5,796 nucleotides of DNA from Bifidobacteriaceae bacterium. Lineage in GTDB: Bacteria > Actinomycetota > Actinomycetes > Actinomycetales > WQXJ01. Below are positions 1 through 5,796 of this stretch, in pieces. Below the pieces are notes generated by a model that worked only from the letters and a program-made list of their open reading frames with translations, was not told the origin of the DNA and did not search any database. The stretch covers positions 1 to 5,796 of the forward strand of contig JAITKC010000099.1 of NCBI GenBank assembly GCA_031278665.1, read 5' to 3'. Each line of letters opens with the position of its first letter. Position 1 is the stretch's first letter. Both the position numbers and the translations under genes were made by a program.

Positions 1-492
1 CGCGACTACTCCCAGCGCACGCCGAAGAAAATGAAAGCCGCCGCTCTCCGCGGCGCCCTCTCCGACCGCGCCCGCCACCAGCGCGTCCACGTGGTCCGCG
101 ACTTCGTCGCCGGAGATGAGCCGGTCACCCGCCAGGCCCGGACGCTGCTCGAGCGCATCACCCAGCGCCCCCGCGTCCTGGTCGTCGCCACCGGCGCCGA
201 AGACGTCGGCCGGCGGTCGGTGCGCAACCTGCCGCAGGTCCACCTGCTGACGCCGGGCCAGCTCAACACCTATGACGTCATGGTCTCAGACGACGTCGTC
301 TTCACCGAGGCCGCTTTGGCCGAGTTCCTGGCCAGCCCCAAGTCCGGTTTGGAGCCGCGACCGACGCACGATGGCGACCGGGCGGCATCGTCTGCCGAGG
401 CGACTGGGGCGCCCAAGACGGCGGCGGACCCGGCGCCAGTCGAGCCGGCCGGCGGCGAGGCCGAAGACGAGCCCAAGGAGGACGCGAAGTGA
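1..492 (+). CDS. rplD: 50S ribosomal protein L4 (uL4), 3' part, with long acidic C-terminal tail
   Basis: The gene is cut by the left edge. Frame 1 is open from base 1 to a TGA at 490-492 and gives 163 residues. The visible part begins at the conserved [12 protein letters not shown] segment and continues through RNLPQVHLL and [16 protein letters not shown], which is the C-terminal two-lobed globular part of L4. By comparison with E. coli L4 (201 aa) roughly the first 90 residues, including most of the tunnel-lining loop, lie outside. L4 binds 23S rRNA domain I, forms the tunnel constriction with L22, and in E. coli represses its own S10 operon; the leader where that would act is not in this window. 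The conserved fold ends near base 333 and a 52-codon tail rich in Ala, Pro, Glu and Asp follows (334-489). Its end overlaps the rplW start by four bases (GTGA). The identification is certain; the role of the tail is unknown. Confidence 0.97.
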   Translation, partial: RDYSQRTPKKMKAAALRGALSDRARHQRVHVVRDFVAGDEPVTRQARTLLERITQRPRVLVVATGAEDVGRRSVRNLPQVHLLTPGQLNTYDVMVSDDVVFTEAALAEFLASPKSGLEPRPTHDGDRAASSAEATGAPKTAADPAPVEPAGGEAEDEPKEDAK

Positions 493-797
493 GCAAGGTG
501 GCGCTGCCGAAGGACCCGCGCGATGTCATCATCTCGCCGGTGGTCTCGGAGAAAAGCTACGGCCTGATCGATGAGGGCAAATACACCTTCATCGTCGCCC
601 CGGACGCCAACAAGGTCGAGATCCGCCTGGCCGTGGAGCAAATCTTCGGGGTCAAGGTCTCGTCGGTCAACACCCTCAACCGCCAAGGCAAGCGCAAGCG
701 CACGCGCCAGGGCTGGGGGCGGCGGAAGTCCACCAAGCGCGCGATCGTGACGGTCTCGGAAGGCACCATCGACATTTTCGGCGCGCCGATCTCGTAG
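489..797 (+). CDS. rplW: 50S ribosomal protein L23 (uL23)
   Basis: The product has 102 residues, the usual length for L23. It sits at the rim of the polypeptide exit tunnel, binds 23S rRNA domain III, and is the docking point for trigger factor and the signal recognition particle. The sequence shows the N-terminal [16 protein letters not shown] block; Glu21 in the SEK motif aligns by eye with E. coli Glu18, the trigger-factor contact. [20 protein letters not shown] is the basic loop that penetrates rRNA, and the typical end [11 protein letters not shown] follows. The start is GTG at 489, overlapping the rplD stop as GTGA. It is supported by a strong AAGGAGGA at 475-482, seven bases upstream of the start counted from GGAGG and encoded inside the L4 tail, so the two genes are probably translationally coupled. 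Confidence 0.98.
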   Translation: MSKVALPKDPRDVIISPVVSEKSYGLIDEGKYTFIVAPDANKVEIRLAVEQIFGVKVSSVNTLNRQGKRKRTRQGWGRRKSTKRAIVTVSEGTIDIFGAPIS

Positions 798-812
798 GAG
801 GACAGGACCGAC

Positions 813-1649
<837 letters not shown>

Positions 1650-1665
1650 TAGGGAGAAGACGACG

Positions 1666-1947
1666 ATGCCTCGGAGCTTGAAAAAGGGTCCGTTCGTGGA
1701 CGACCAGCTGCAGAAGAAGGTCGACGAGCACAACGCCAAGGGCCTGAAAACGGTGATCAAGACGTGGTCGCGGCGCTCGATGATCACGCCGGACTTCCTC
1801 GGCCACACCTTCGCCGTCCACGACGGCCGCAAACATGTGCCGGTGTTCGTGACCGAGTCGATGGTGGGGCACAAACTCGGCGAGTTCGCGCCCACGCGCA
1901 CCTTCCGCGGCCACGAGAAGGACGACAGGAAGGGACGCCGGCGCTGA
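1666..1947 (+). CDS. rpsS: 30S ribosomal protein S19 (uS19)
   Basis: The product has 93 residues, normal for bacterial S19. It is a small 30S head protein that works with S13 near the A site and contributes to a contact with the large subunit. Diagnostic stretches are the N-terminal [15 protein letters not shown], the middle [22 protein letters not shown], and the C-terminal [16 protein letters not shown] followed by a basic KDDRKGRRR end. The start is ATG 1666, preceded by AGGGAG at 1651-1656 that partly overlaps the second stop codon of rplB. The TGA at 1945-1947 shares its last A with the rplV ATG, giving TGATG, the arrangement expected when terminating ribosomes re-initiate on the next gene. 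Confidence 0.99.
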   Translation: MPRSLKKGPFVDDQLQKKVDEHNAKGLKTVIKTWSRRSMITPDFLGHTFAVHDGRKHVPVFVTESMVGHKLGEFAPTRTFRGHEKDDRKGRRR

Positions 1948-2357
1948 TGAGCAAGGAATCGAGGAAGGTCCTGGACCTGAACGTGGGCAAGGCGTCGGGC
2001 CGTTATCTCCGGGTCACGCCGATGAAGGCCCGCCGCGTGGTCAATCTGGTCCGGGGCAAGAACGCCGAGGCGGCGGTGACCACGTTGCTGTTCGCCCCCC
2101 AGGCCGCCAGCCGCCCGGCGCGCAAGGTGTTGGAGTCGGCCATGCAGTCGATCGTGGACAAGCGCGAGGGCGCCGGGCTGGCGGTCGACCGCTCCGCCCT
2201 CTATGTGGCGGAGGCGTACGTCGACGAGGGGCCCACCATGAAGCGTTTCCGGCCCCGGGCCAAGGGCCGCGCCGCGCGCATCCTGAAGAGAAGCAGCCAC
2301 ATCACATTCGTGGTCCGCGAAGCTGAGCGGGCCGGCAAGAAGGAGAGGACCCGCTAG
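1947..2357 (+). CDS. rplV: 50S ribosomal protein L22 (uL22)
   Basis: The product has 136 residues. L22 contacts all 23S rRNA domains, and its long beta-hairpin lines the exit tunnel opposite L4. The globular part runs from about residue 10 ([19 protein letters not shown]) through the SAMQSIVDK region. The hairpin is [20 protein letters not shown] at about residues 95-114, followed by SSHITFVV. Met98-Lys99-Arg100 correspond to the E. coli MKR triplet (82-84) whose deletion gives erythromycin resistance; here it is intact. ATG 1947 was chosen because it overlaps the rpsS stop (TGATG), has AGGAAGGG at 1927-1934, and gives the family N-terminus; the frame is open back to 1764 but that upstream part is a shadow of rpsS. 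The protein carries a short charged N-terminus ([12 protein letters not shown]) and a basic C-terminal end. Confidence 0.98.
   Translation: MSKESRKVLDLNVGKASGRYLRVTPMKARRVVNLVRGKNAEAAVTTLLFAPQAASRPARKVLESAMQSIVDKREGAGLAVDRSALYVAEAYVDEGPTMKRFRPRAKGRAARILKRSSHITFVVREAERAGKKERTR
2341..2348 (+). promoter_or_regulatory. Shine-Dalgarno of rpsC, inside the end of rplV
   Basis: AGGAGAGG lies eight bases before the GTG at 2357, within the last codons of rplV. It decides the GTG start of rpsC, which overlaps the rplV TAG by one base (TAGTG). Confidence 0.75.
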
Positions 2358-3154
2358 TGGGACAGAAGGTCAACCCGCTGGGCTTCCGGCTGGGGATCAC
2401 CACCGACCACCGCTCACGGTGGTTCGCGGACTCCACCAAACCGGGTCAGCGCTACCGCGACTACGTGAAGGAGGACGTGGCCATCCGCCGCCTGATGGCG
2501 ACCGGCCTGGAGCGGGCCGGGATCGCCAAGGTGGAGATCGAGCGCAGCCGCGACCGGGTGCGGATCGACATCCACACCGCCCGCCCCGGCATTGTGATCG
2601 GGCGGCGTGGCGCCGAGGCCGACCGCATCCGCGGCGAGTTGGAGAAGCTGACCGGCAAACAGGTCCAGTTGAACATCCTGGAGGTGAAGAACCCGGAGAT
2701 CAACGCCCAGCTGGTGGCCCAGGGCATCGCCGAGCAGCTGGCCAGCCGGGTGTCCTTCCGCCGGGCCATGCGCAAGGGCTTGCAGTCGGCGCAGCGCGCC
2801 GGCGCCAAGGGCGTCAGGGTGCAGTGCTCGGGCCGTCTTGGCGGCGCCGAGATGTCGCGCTCGGAGTTCTACCGCGAGGGCCGGGTGCCGTTGCACACCC
2901 TGCGGGCGAACATCGACTACGGCTTCTTCGAGGCCCGCACCACCTTCGGGCGGATCGGCGTCAAGGTCTGGATCTACAAGGGCGACATGACAGAGCGCGA
3001 GTTCGCCCGCCAGCAGGCGGCCGCGCCCAGGCCGGCCCGCGGGGGCAGGGGCGAGCGCGGCGACCGCGACCGCTCGCGCCCGCGCCGGAACGATGGCGGC
3101 CGCCCGCCCCGCGATCAGGCGCCGGCCGGCGCCGTCACCGGAACGGAGGCCTGA
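2357..3154 (+). CDS. rpsC: 30S ribosomal protein S3 (uS3) with Arg/Gly-rich C-terminal tail
   Basis: The product has 265 residues. S3 sits on the solvent side of the 30S head at the mRNA entry tunnel, where with S4 and S5 it helps unwind mRNA. The N-terminus [12 protein letters not shown] is diagnostic. A type II KH domain follows, with the GxxG loop at Gly82-Arg-Arg-Gly85 ([20 protein letters not shown]). The C-terminal S3 domain contains [19 protein letters not shown], the [19 protein letters not shown] block, and [13 protein letters not shown] ending near residue 210. From about residue 218 to the end is a low-complexity tail with Arg, Gly, Asp, Pro and Ala ([16 protein letters not shown]). 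E. coli S3 is 233 aa, so the tail makes this one longer; such tails are common in high-GC actinobacteria. The GTG start overlaps the rplV stop by one base. Confidence 0.98.
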   Translation: MGQKVNPLGFRLGITTDHRSRWFADSTKPGQRYRDYVKEDVAIRRLMATGLERAGIAKVEIERSRDRVRIDIHTARPGIVIGRRGAEADRIRGELEKLTGKQVQLNILEVKNPEINAQLVAQGIAEQLASRVSFRRAMRKGLQSAQRAGAKGVRVQCSGRLGGAEMSRSEFYREGRVPLHTLRANIDYGFFEARTTFGRIGVKVWIYKGDMTEREFARQQAAAPRPARGGRGERGDRDRSRPRRNDGGRPPRDQAPAGAVTGTEA

Positions 3155-3157
3155 GCC

Positions 3158-3574
3158 ATGCTGATCCCGCGTCGCGTCAAGCACCGCAAACAGCACCACC
3201 CCAAGCGCACCGGCGCCGCCAAGGGCGGCACCACCATCGCTTTCGGCGACTACGGCATCCAAGCCTTGGAGCCGGCCTATTTGACCAACCGGCAAATCGA
3301 GGCCGCCCGTATCGCCATGACCCGCCACGTCAAGCGCGGCGGCAAGGTCTGGATCAACGTCTTCCCCGACCGGCCTTTGACCAAGAAGCCGGCCGAGACC
3401 CGGATGGGCTCCGGCAAGGGCTCGCCGGAGTGGTGGATCGCCAACATCAAACCCGGCCGCGTGGTCTTCGAGCTGTCCGGCGTGCCTGAGCCGCTGGCCC
3501 GCGAGGCGATGACCCGGGCGATGCACAAACTGCCCATGAAGTGCCGTTTTATCCGCCGAGAGGGTGGTGACTGA
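3158..3574 (+). CDS. rplP: 50S ribosomal protein L16 (uL16)
   Basis: At 138 residues this is the normal length. L16 binds 23S rRNA near the A-site tRNA elbow and is one of the last proteins added in 50S maturation. The start [19 protein letters not shown] is typical, as are [25 protein letters not shown] and the motif [18 protein letters not shown]. Arg82 in RMGSGKG aligns by eye with E. coli Arg81, the residue hydroxylated by the RoxA/YcfD oxygenase there; whether that modification occurs here is unknown. The C-terminus [24 protein letters not shown] is complete. ATG 3158 lies three bases after the rpsC stop, with GGAGG at 3145-3149 inside the end of rpsC. Confidence 0.99.
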   Translation: MLIPRRVKHRKQHHPKRTGAAKGGTTIAFGDYGIQALEPAYLTNRQIEAARIAMTRHVKRGGKVWINVFPDRPLTKKPAETRMGSGKGSPEWWIANIKPGRVVFELSGVPEPLAREAMTRAMHKLPMKCRFIRREGGD

Positions 3575-3575
3575 A

Positions 3576-3833
3576 ATGGCTGTCGGCTCCAAAGACCTGA
3601 TGCCGGACCAACTCGACCTGCTGGACGACGAACGCTTGCGGGCGGCCTTGACCCGGTCCAAGGAGGAACTGTTCAACCTCCGCTTCGCCACCGCCACCGG
3701 CCAGACCGAGTCGCACGGCCGCCTCAAGGCGGTCCGGCGCGACATCGCCCGCATCTACACCGTCCTGCGCGAACGCGAGCTCGGCATCCGGACCGCGCCC
3801 ACCTCGAATCTGGAGGATGAGAAGAAGAAGTGA
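3576..3833 (+). CDS. rpmC: 50S ribosomal protein L29 (uL29)
   Basis: The product is a small, mostly helical hairpin protein beside L23 at the exit tunnel. With ATG 3576 as start it has 85 residues. The second half carries the family signature [15 protein letters not shown] and [17 protein letters not shown], the actinobacterial wording. The frame is also open from GTG codons at 3564 and 3567, which would add three or four residues (VVTE) and overlap rplP. I prefer ATG 3576 because MAVGSKDL resembles actinobacterial L29 N-termini, it lies one base after the rplP stop at 3574, and a GAGGG at 3560-3564 is at a workable distance; a further ATG at 3600 is less likely. After the conserved ELGI comes a charged tail ([13 protein letters not shown]) longer than in compact homologs. 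The gene ends overlapping the rpsQ GTG. Confidence 0.94.
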   Translation: MAVGSKDLMPDQLDLLDDERLRAALTRSKEELFNLRFATATGQTESHGRLKAVRRDIARIYTVLRERELGIRTAPTSNLEDEKKK

Positions 3834-4108
3834 GCACCTCCCAACAGGCGCCGCAGCGCACCTCACACCGCAAGACCAGGCGCGGCCTGGTGGTGAGCGA
3901 CAAGATGACCAAGACCGTGGTGGTCCGGTTGGAAGACCGGGTCAAGCACCCCTTGTACGGCAAGGTCCTGACCAGGACCAGCAAAGTCAAGGCCCACGAC
4001 GAGGCGGAGACCGCCGGCGTCGGCGACCTGGTGCTGATCATGGAGACCCGCCCGCTCTCCGCCACCAAGCGCTGGCGCGTGGTGGAGATCCTTGAGAAGG
4101 CCAAGTAG
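3830..4108 (+). CDS. rpsQ: 30S ribosomal protein S17 (uS17)
   Basis: The product has 92 residues. S17 is a primary 16S rRNA-binding protein of the 30S body with an OB fold. After a flexible N-terminus (residues 1-16) the diagnostic motif [20 protein letters not shown] appears, then [40 protein letters not shown] and the end VEILEKAK. The GTG start at 3830 overlaps the rpmC TGA as GTGA (3830-3833), the same four-base overlap used at rplD/rplW. A GGAGG at 3812-3816 lies 13 bases upstream, somewhat far, so coupling to rpmC translation probably helps. Only 10 bases separate its TAG from rplN, so the usual S10/spc operon boundary is not visible as a gap here. Confidence 0.98.
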   Translation: MSTSQQAPQRTSHRKTRRGLVVSDKMTKTVVVRLEDRVKHPLYGKVLTRTSKVKAHDEAETAGVGDLVLIMETRPLSATKRWRVVEILEKAK

Positions 4109-4118
4109 GGGATAGGAC

Positions 4119-4487
4119 ATGATTCAGCAGGAGAGCCGCCTGAGGGTGGCGGACAACACCGGCGCCAAAGTGATCTTGTGCATCCGCGTGCTCGGAGGCT
4201 CGGGCCGGCGCTACGCCTCGATCGGGGACACCATCGTGGCCACCGTCAAGGACGCGATTCCCGGCGGCGGCGTCAAGAAGGGCGACGTCGTCAAGGCCGT
4301 CGTGGTCCGGGTGGCCAAGGAGCGCCGCCGGCCGGACGGTTCTTACATCCGCTTCGACGAGAACGCGGCCGTGATCTTGAAGCCAGACGGCGAGCCCCGC
4401 GGCACCCGCATTTTCGGCCCGGTGGGCCGCGAGCTGCGGGACAAGAAGTTCATGAAGATCATCTCACTGGCCCCGGAGGTGCTGTAG
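4119..4487 (+). CDS. rplN: 50S ribosomal protein L14 (uL14)
   Basis: The product has exactly 122 residues, the near-invariant bacterial length. L14 lies on the 50S interface with L19, forms an intersubunit bridge to 16S rRNA helix 14, and is the docking site of the silencing factor RsfS in other bacteria. The sequence reads [17 protein letters not shown], then [57 protein letters not shown], and ends [28 protein letters not shown]. Each is a hallmark block of the five-stranded beta-barrel fold. ATG 4119 is preceded by AGGGGA at 4107-4112, which overlaps the rpsQ stop. It is the first gene of the spc-type block. Confidence 0.99.
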   Translation: MIQQESRLRVADNTGAKVILCIRVLGGSGRRYASIGDTIVATVKDAIPGGGVKKGDVVKAVVVRVAKERRRPDGSYIRFDENAAVILKPDGEPRGTRIFGPVGRELRDKKFMKIISLAPEVL

Positions 4488-4489
4488 GC

Positions 4490-4831
4490 ATGGCCAAGAT
4501 CAAGAAGGGCGACCTGGTACAGGTCATCTCGGGGCGCGACCGGGGCAAGCAGGGCCGGGTGCTGGAAGTCATCAAGGCGTCTGACCGGCTGATCGTCGAG
4601 AGCGTCCAACGGGTCACCAAGCACAACAAGATCGGCCAGTCCGCCCGCGGCGGCAAGACCGGCGGCATCGAGACCATCGAGGCCCCGATCCACGTCTCGA
4701 ATGTGATGCTGGTGGACCCGGTGACCAAGAAGCCGACCCGGGTCGGCCACCGTGAGGAGACCGTCGAACGGGACGGGCGCACCCGGGTGGTGCGGGTGCG
4801 TTACGCCAAGAAGTCCGGTAAGGAGCTGTAG
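4490..4831 (+). CDS. rplX: 50S ribosomal protein L24 (uL24)
   Basis: The product has 113 residues (E. coli 104). L24 is one of the two assembly-initiator proteins of the 50S subunit; it binds the 5' end of 23S rRNA and protrudes near the tunnel exit. A KOW motif occupies about residues 5-27, [20 protein letters not shown], with the expected Gly15 and Gly22. [24 protein letters not shown], a loop of the family, and [22 protein letters not shown] follow, and the end is rich in Arg and Lys. ATG 4490 has GGAGGT at 4475-4480, nine bases upstream and inside the end of rplN. Only two bases separate it from the rplN stop. The frame is open upstream to 4178, but that part is an off-frame shadow of rplN. 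Confidence 0.98.
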   Translation: MAKIKKGDLVQVISGRDRGKQGRVLEVIKASDRLIVESVQRVTKHNKIGQSARGGKTGGIETIEAPIHVSNVMLVDPVTKKPTRVGHREETVERDGRTRVVRVRYAKKSGKEL

Positions 4832-4836
4832 CCGCG

Positions 4837-5538
4837 ATGGCAACCAAGACACCAGCCAAGACTGCGACCAAGCAGAAGCCGGCCGGGACGGCGGCCAAGC
4901 AGAAGCCGGCCCAAGCGTCGGCGAAGAAGTCGGCCGCGGCTCCCAAGTCGAAGGGCGCGGCCGCGGGCGAGGCCCGCGGCCCGGCGCCGACCACCCCCAG
5001 GCTCAAAGTCCGCTACCGCCAGGAGATTCTGCCGGCGCTGGTCAAAGAGTTCGACTTGGCCAACGTCAACCAGGCCCCCGGCCTGACCAAGATCGTGGTC
5101 AACATGGGCGTGGGCGAGGCCGCCCGGGACTCAAAACTGATCGACGGCGCGGTCAAGGATTTGGCCCTGATCACCGGCCAGAAGGCCACCGTGACCCGGG
5201 CGCGCAAGTCGATCGCCCAGTTCAAGCTGCGTGAGGGCATGCCCATCGGCGCCCACGTGACGCTGCGCGGGGACCGGATGTGGGAGTTCTTAGACCGGTT
5301 GTTGACCACCGCCCTGCCCCGCATCCGCGACTTCCGCGGCCTGTCCGACCGCCAGTTCGACGGCCGCGGCAATTACACTTTCGGCCTCACCGAGCAGTCC
5401 ATGTTCCATGAGATCGACCAAGACCACATCGACCGCGTCCGCGGCATGGACATCACCGTGGTGACCACCGCCAAGGACGATGGCGAGGGGCGGGCGCTGC
5501 TGCGTCGGCTCGGCTTCCCATTCAAGGAGAACAACTGA
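4837..5538 (+). CDS. rplE: 50S ribosomal protein L5 (uL5) with Lys/Ala-rich N-terminal extension
   Basis: The product has 233 residues, about 50 more than usual (E. coli 179). L5 binds 5S rRNA with L18 and L25-type proteins in the central protuberance and contacts S13 and P-site tRNA. The conserved fold starts near residue 54 ([15 protein letters not shown]) and contains [83 protein letters not shown] and the end [10 protein letters not shown]. Residues 1-53 are a low-complexity basic stretch of Lys, Ala, Thr, Pro and Gln, resembling the tails of histone-H1-like bacterial proteins, with a 9-residue repeat (TKQKPAGTA / AKQKPAQAS). ATG 4837 is the only plausible start: no in-frame ATG or GTG occurs between it and the conserved core. 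AAGGAG at 4820-4825 precedes it, inside the rplX end. The function of the extension is unknown. Confidence 0.97.
   Translation: MATKTPAKTATKQKPAGTAAKQKPAQASAKKSAAAPKSKGAAAGEARGPAPTTPRLKVRYRQEILPALVKEFDLANVNQAPGLTKIVVNMGVGEAARDSKLIDGAVKDLALITGQKATVTRARKSIAQFKLREGMPIGAHVTLRGDRMWEFLDRLLTTALPRIRDFRGLSDRQFDGRGNYTFGLTEQSMFHEIDQDHIDRVRGMDITVVTTAKDDGEGRALLRRLGFPFKENN
4868..4911 (+). repeat. Direct repeat, 27-base period, in the L5 extension
   Basis: The 17-base unit CCAAGCAGAAGCCGGCC occurs at 4868-4884 and again at 4895-4911, a 27-base shift that keeps the reading frame. It encodes the repeated peptide KQKPA at L5 residues 12-16 and 21-25. It looks like a small in-frame duplication in low-complexity coding DNA. 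Confidence 0.9.
5524..5529 (+). promoter_or_regulatory. Shine-Dalgarno of rpsN, inside the end of rplE
   Basis: AAGGAG lies ten bases before GTG 5540, within the last codons of rplE. It supports the GTG start of rpsN over in-frame starts upstream that lie within rplE. Confidence 0.7.
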
Positions 5539-5539
5539 C

Positions 5540-5725
5540 GTGGCCAAGAAAGCACTGATCGTCAAGGCGGCACGGACCCCGAAGTTCAAGGTGCGGGCCT
5601 ACACCCGCTGCAACCGCTGCGGCCGTCCCCGCAGCGTCTACCGCAAATTCGGGCTCTGCCGGGTGTGCCTGCGGCAAATGACACACCTCGGCGAGCTGCC
5701 CGGAATGACTAAGTCCAGCTGGTAA
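5540..5725 (+). CDS. rpsN: 30S ribosomal protein S14, type Z (zinc-binding; uS14)
   Basis: The product has 61 residues, the length of the zinc-containing (C+, type Z, also called rpsZ) form; the zinc-free type is about 90-100 residues. S14 assembles late into the 30S head next to S3, S10 and S19. Four cysteines form the zinc ribbon: Cys24 and Cys27 ([17 protein letters not shown]) and Cys40 and Cys43 (LCRVCLRQ). The N-terminus [21 protein letters not shown] and the end [11 protein letters not shown] match the family. The start is GTG 5540, one base after the rplE TGA, with AAGGAG at 5524-5529; upstream in-frame codons back to 5480 belong to the rplE shadow. Many actinobacteria also carry a zinc-free S14 paralog elsewhere, expressed under zinc starvation and controlled by Zur; that cannot be judged here. 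Confidence 0.98.
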   Translation: MAKKALIVKAARTPKFKVRAYTRCNRCGRPRSVYRKFGLCRVCLRQMTHLGELPGMTKSSW

Positions 5726-5746
5726 ACGACTACGCCACAGGTCCCA

Positions 5747-5769
5747 GCGGGCCGGCCGGGCCGGCCCGC
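5747..5769 (+). repeat. GC-only palindrome (hairpin) after rpsN
   Basis: Arms of 11 bases, GCGGGCCGGCC (5747-5757) and GGCCGGCCCGC (5759-5769), are exact reverse complements around one central G at 5758. As RNA this can form a 10-pair all-GC stem with a three-base loop. It begins 21 bases after the rpsN stop, in the only sizeable gap in the window. No T-run follows (GCGGGAAACC), so it is not a classical intrinsic terminator; high-GC actinobacteria do use such tail-less hairpins, and a partial terminator, an RNA-processing or stability element, or a regulator-binding site are all possible. The structure is certain; its role is inferred. Confidence 0.85.
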
Positions 5770-5785
5770 CGCGGGAAACCGGGGC

Positions 5786-5796
5786 GAGGAAGGTGG
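5786..5796 (+). promoter_or_regulatory. Probable Shine-Dalgarno tract of the next gene (expected rpsH)
   Basis: GAGGAAGGTGG ends at the last base of the window and has strong anti-16S complementarity (AGGAAGGTGG). In this cluster the gene after rpsN is normally rpsH (S8), so its start codon probably lies just outside. This is inferred from position, because no part of the gene is visible. Confidence 0.5.

Noticed and set aside
1764..1946. Upstream extension of the rplV frame
   Set aside because: The extra codons lie inside rpsS in another frame and do not resemble L22; ATG 1947 has the right family N-terminus and spacing.
2419..3489. A 356-codon plus-strand frame overlapping rpsC and rplP
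   Set aside because: This is an off-frame reading of rpsC and rplP; the composition is Arg/Gly/Pro-rich and the true frames match S3 and L16 throughout.
2414..3754. A 446-codon open frame on the minus strand
   Set aside because: It is antisense to rpsC, rplP and rpmC, with the same GC-driven openness and no recognisable domain.
4109..4118. A separate spc promoter between rpsQ and rplN
   Set aside because: The gap is ten bases and mostly ribosome binding site; there is no room for -35 and -10 elements, and I saw no convincing pair in the end of rpsQ.
4178..4489. Upstream extension of the rplX frame through rplN
   Set aside because: It is an Arg-rich shadow of rplN; L24 begins at MAKIKKGD (4490) with its own Shine-Dalgarno sequence.
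5480..5539. Longer rpsN starting inside rplE
   Set aside because: Type Z S14 is 61 residues and begins AKKAL; the upstream codons overlap the conserved L5 C-terminus.
5726..5796. An RNA gene or small protein in the terminal gap
   Set aside because: Only 71 bases are present, with the palindrome and a purine-rich tract; no tRNA fold and no start-stop frame of useful length.

Overview
This window is a continuous stretch of the universally conserved S10-spc ribosomal-protein gene cluster. All genes are on the + strand and there is almost no non-coding DNA until the last 71 bases. The order is rplD (3' part) - rplW - rplB - rpsS - rplV - rpsC - rplP - rpmC - rpsQ - rplN - rplX - rplE - rpsN, and the next gene, beyond the right edge, is expected to be rpsH. 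Very high GC with strong G/C preference at third codon positions, GTG starts at four genes, a zinc-type 61-residue S14, and the wording of L2, L5 and L29 all point to a high-GC actinobacterium (Actinomycetes). I cannot name the genus from this.

Layout: positions 1-492 are the end of L4 with a 52-residue low-complexity tail. Positions 489-4108 hold the rest of the S10-type block (L23, L2, S19, L22, S3, L16, L29, S17). Positions 4119-5725 hold the start of the spc-type block (L14, L24, L5, S14). Positions 5726-5796 are non-coding, with a nearly perfect 23-base GC palindrome and a Shine-Dalgarno-like tract at the extreme right edge. Junctions are start/stop overlaps (489-492, 1947, 2357, 3830-3833) or gaps of 1 to 16 bases, so the genes are probably co-transcribed and translationally coupled. 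The S10/spc junction (rpsQ-rplN) is only 10 bases.

Together the products build the peptide-exit-tunnel side and peptidyl-transferase surroundings of the 50S subunit (L4, L22, L23, L2, L16, L29, L24), the central protuberance and subunit bridges (L5, L14), and parts of the 30S head and body (S3, S19, S14, S17). I see no mobile element, CRISPR array, RNA gene or unknown system. The unusual points are lineage-type decorations: a lysine/alanine-rich N-terminal extension of L5 with a 9-residue tandem repeat, an acidic C-terminal tail on L4, an Arg/Gly-rich tail on S3, and the GC palindrome after rpsN.
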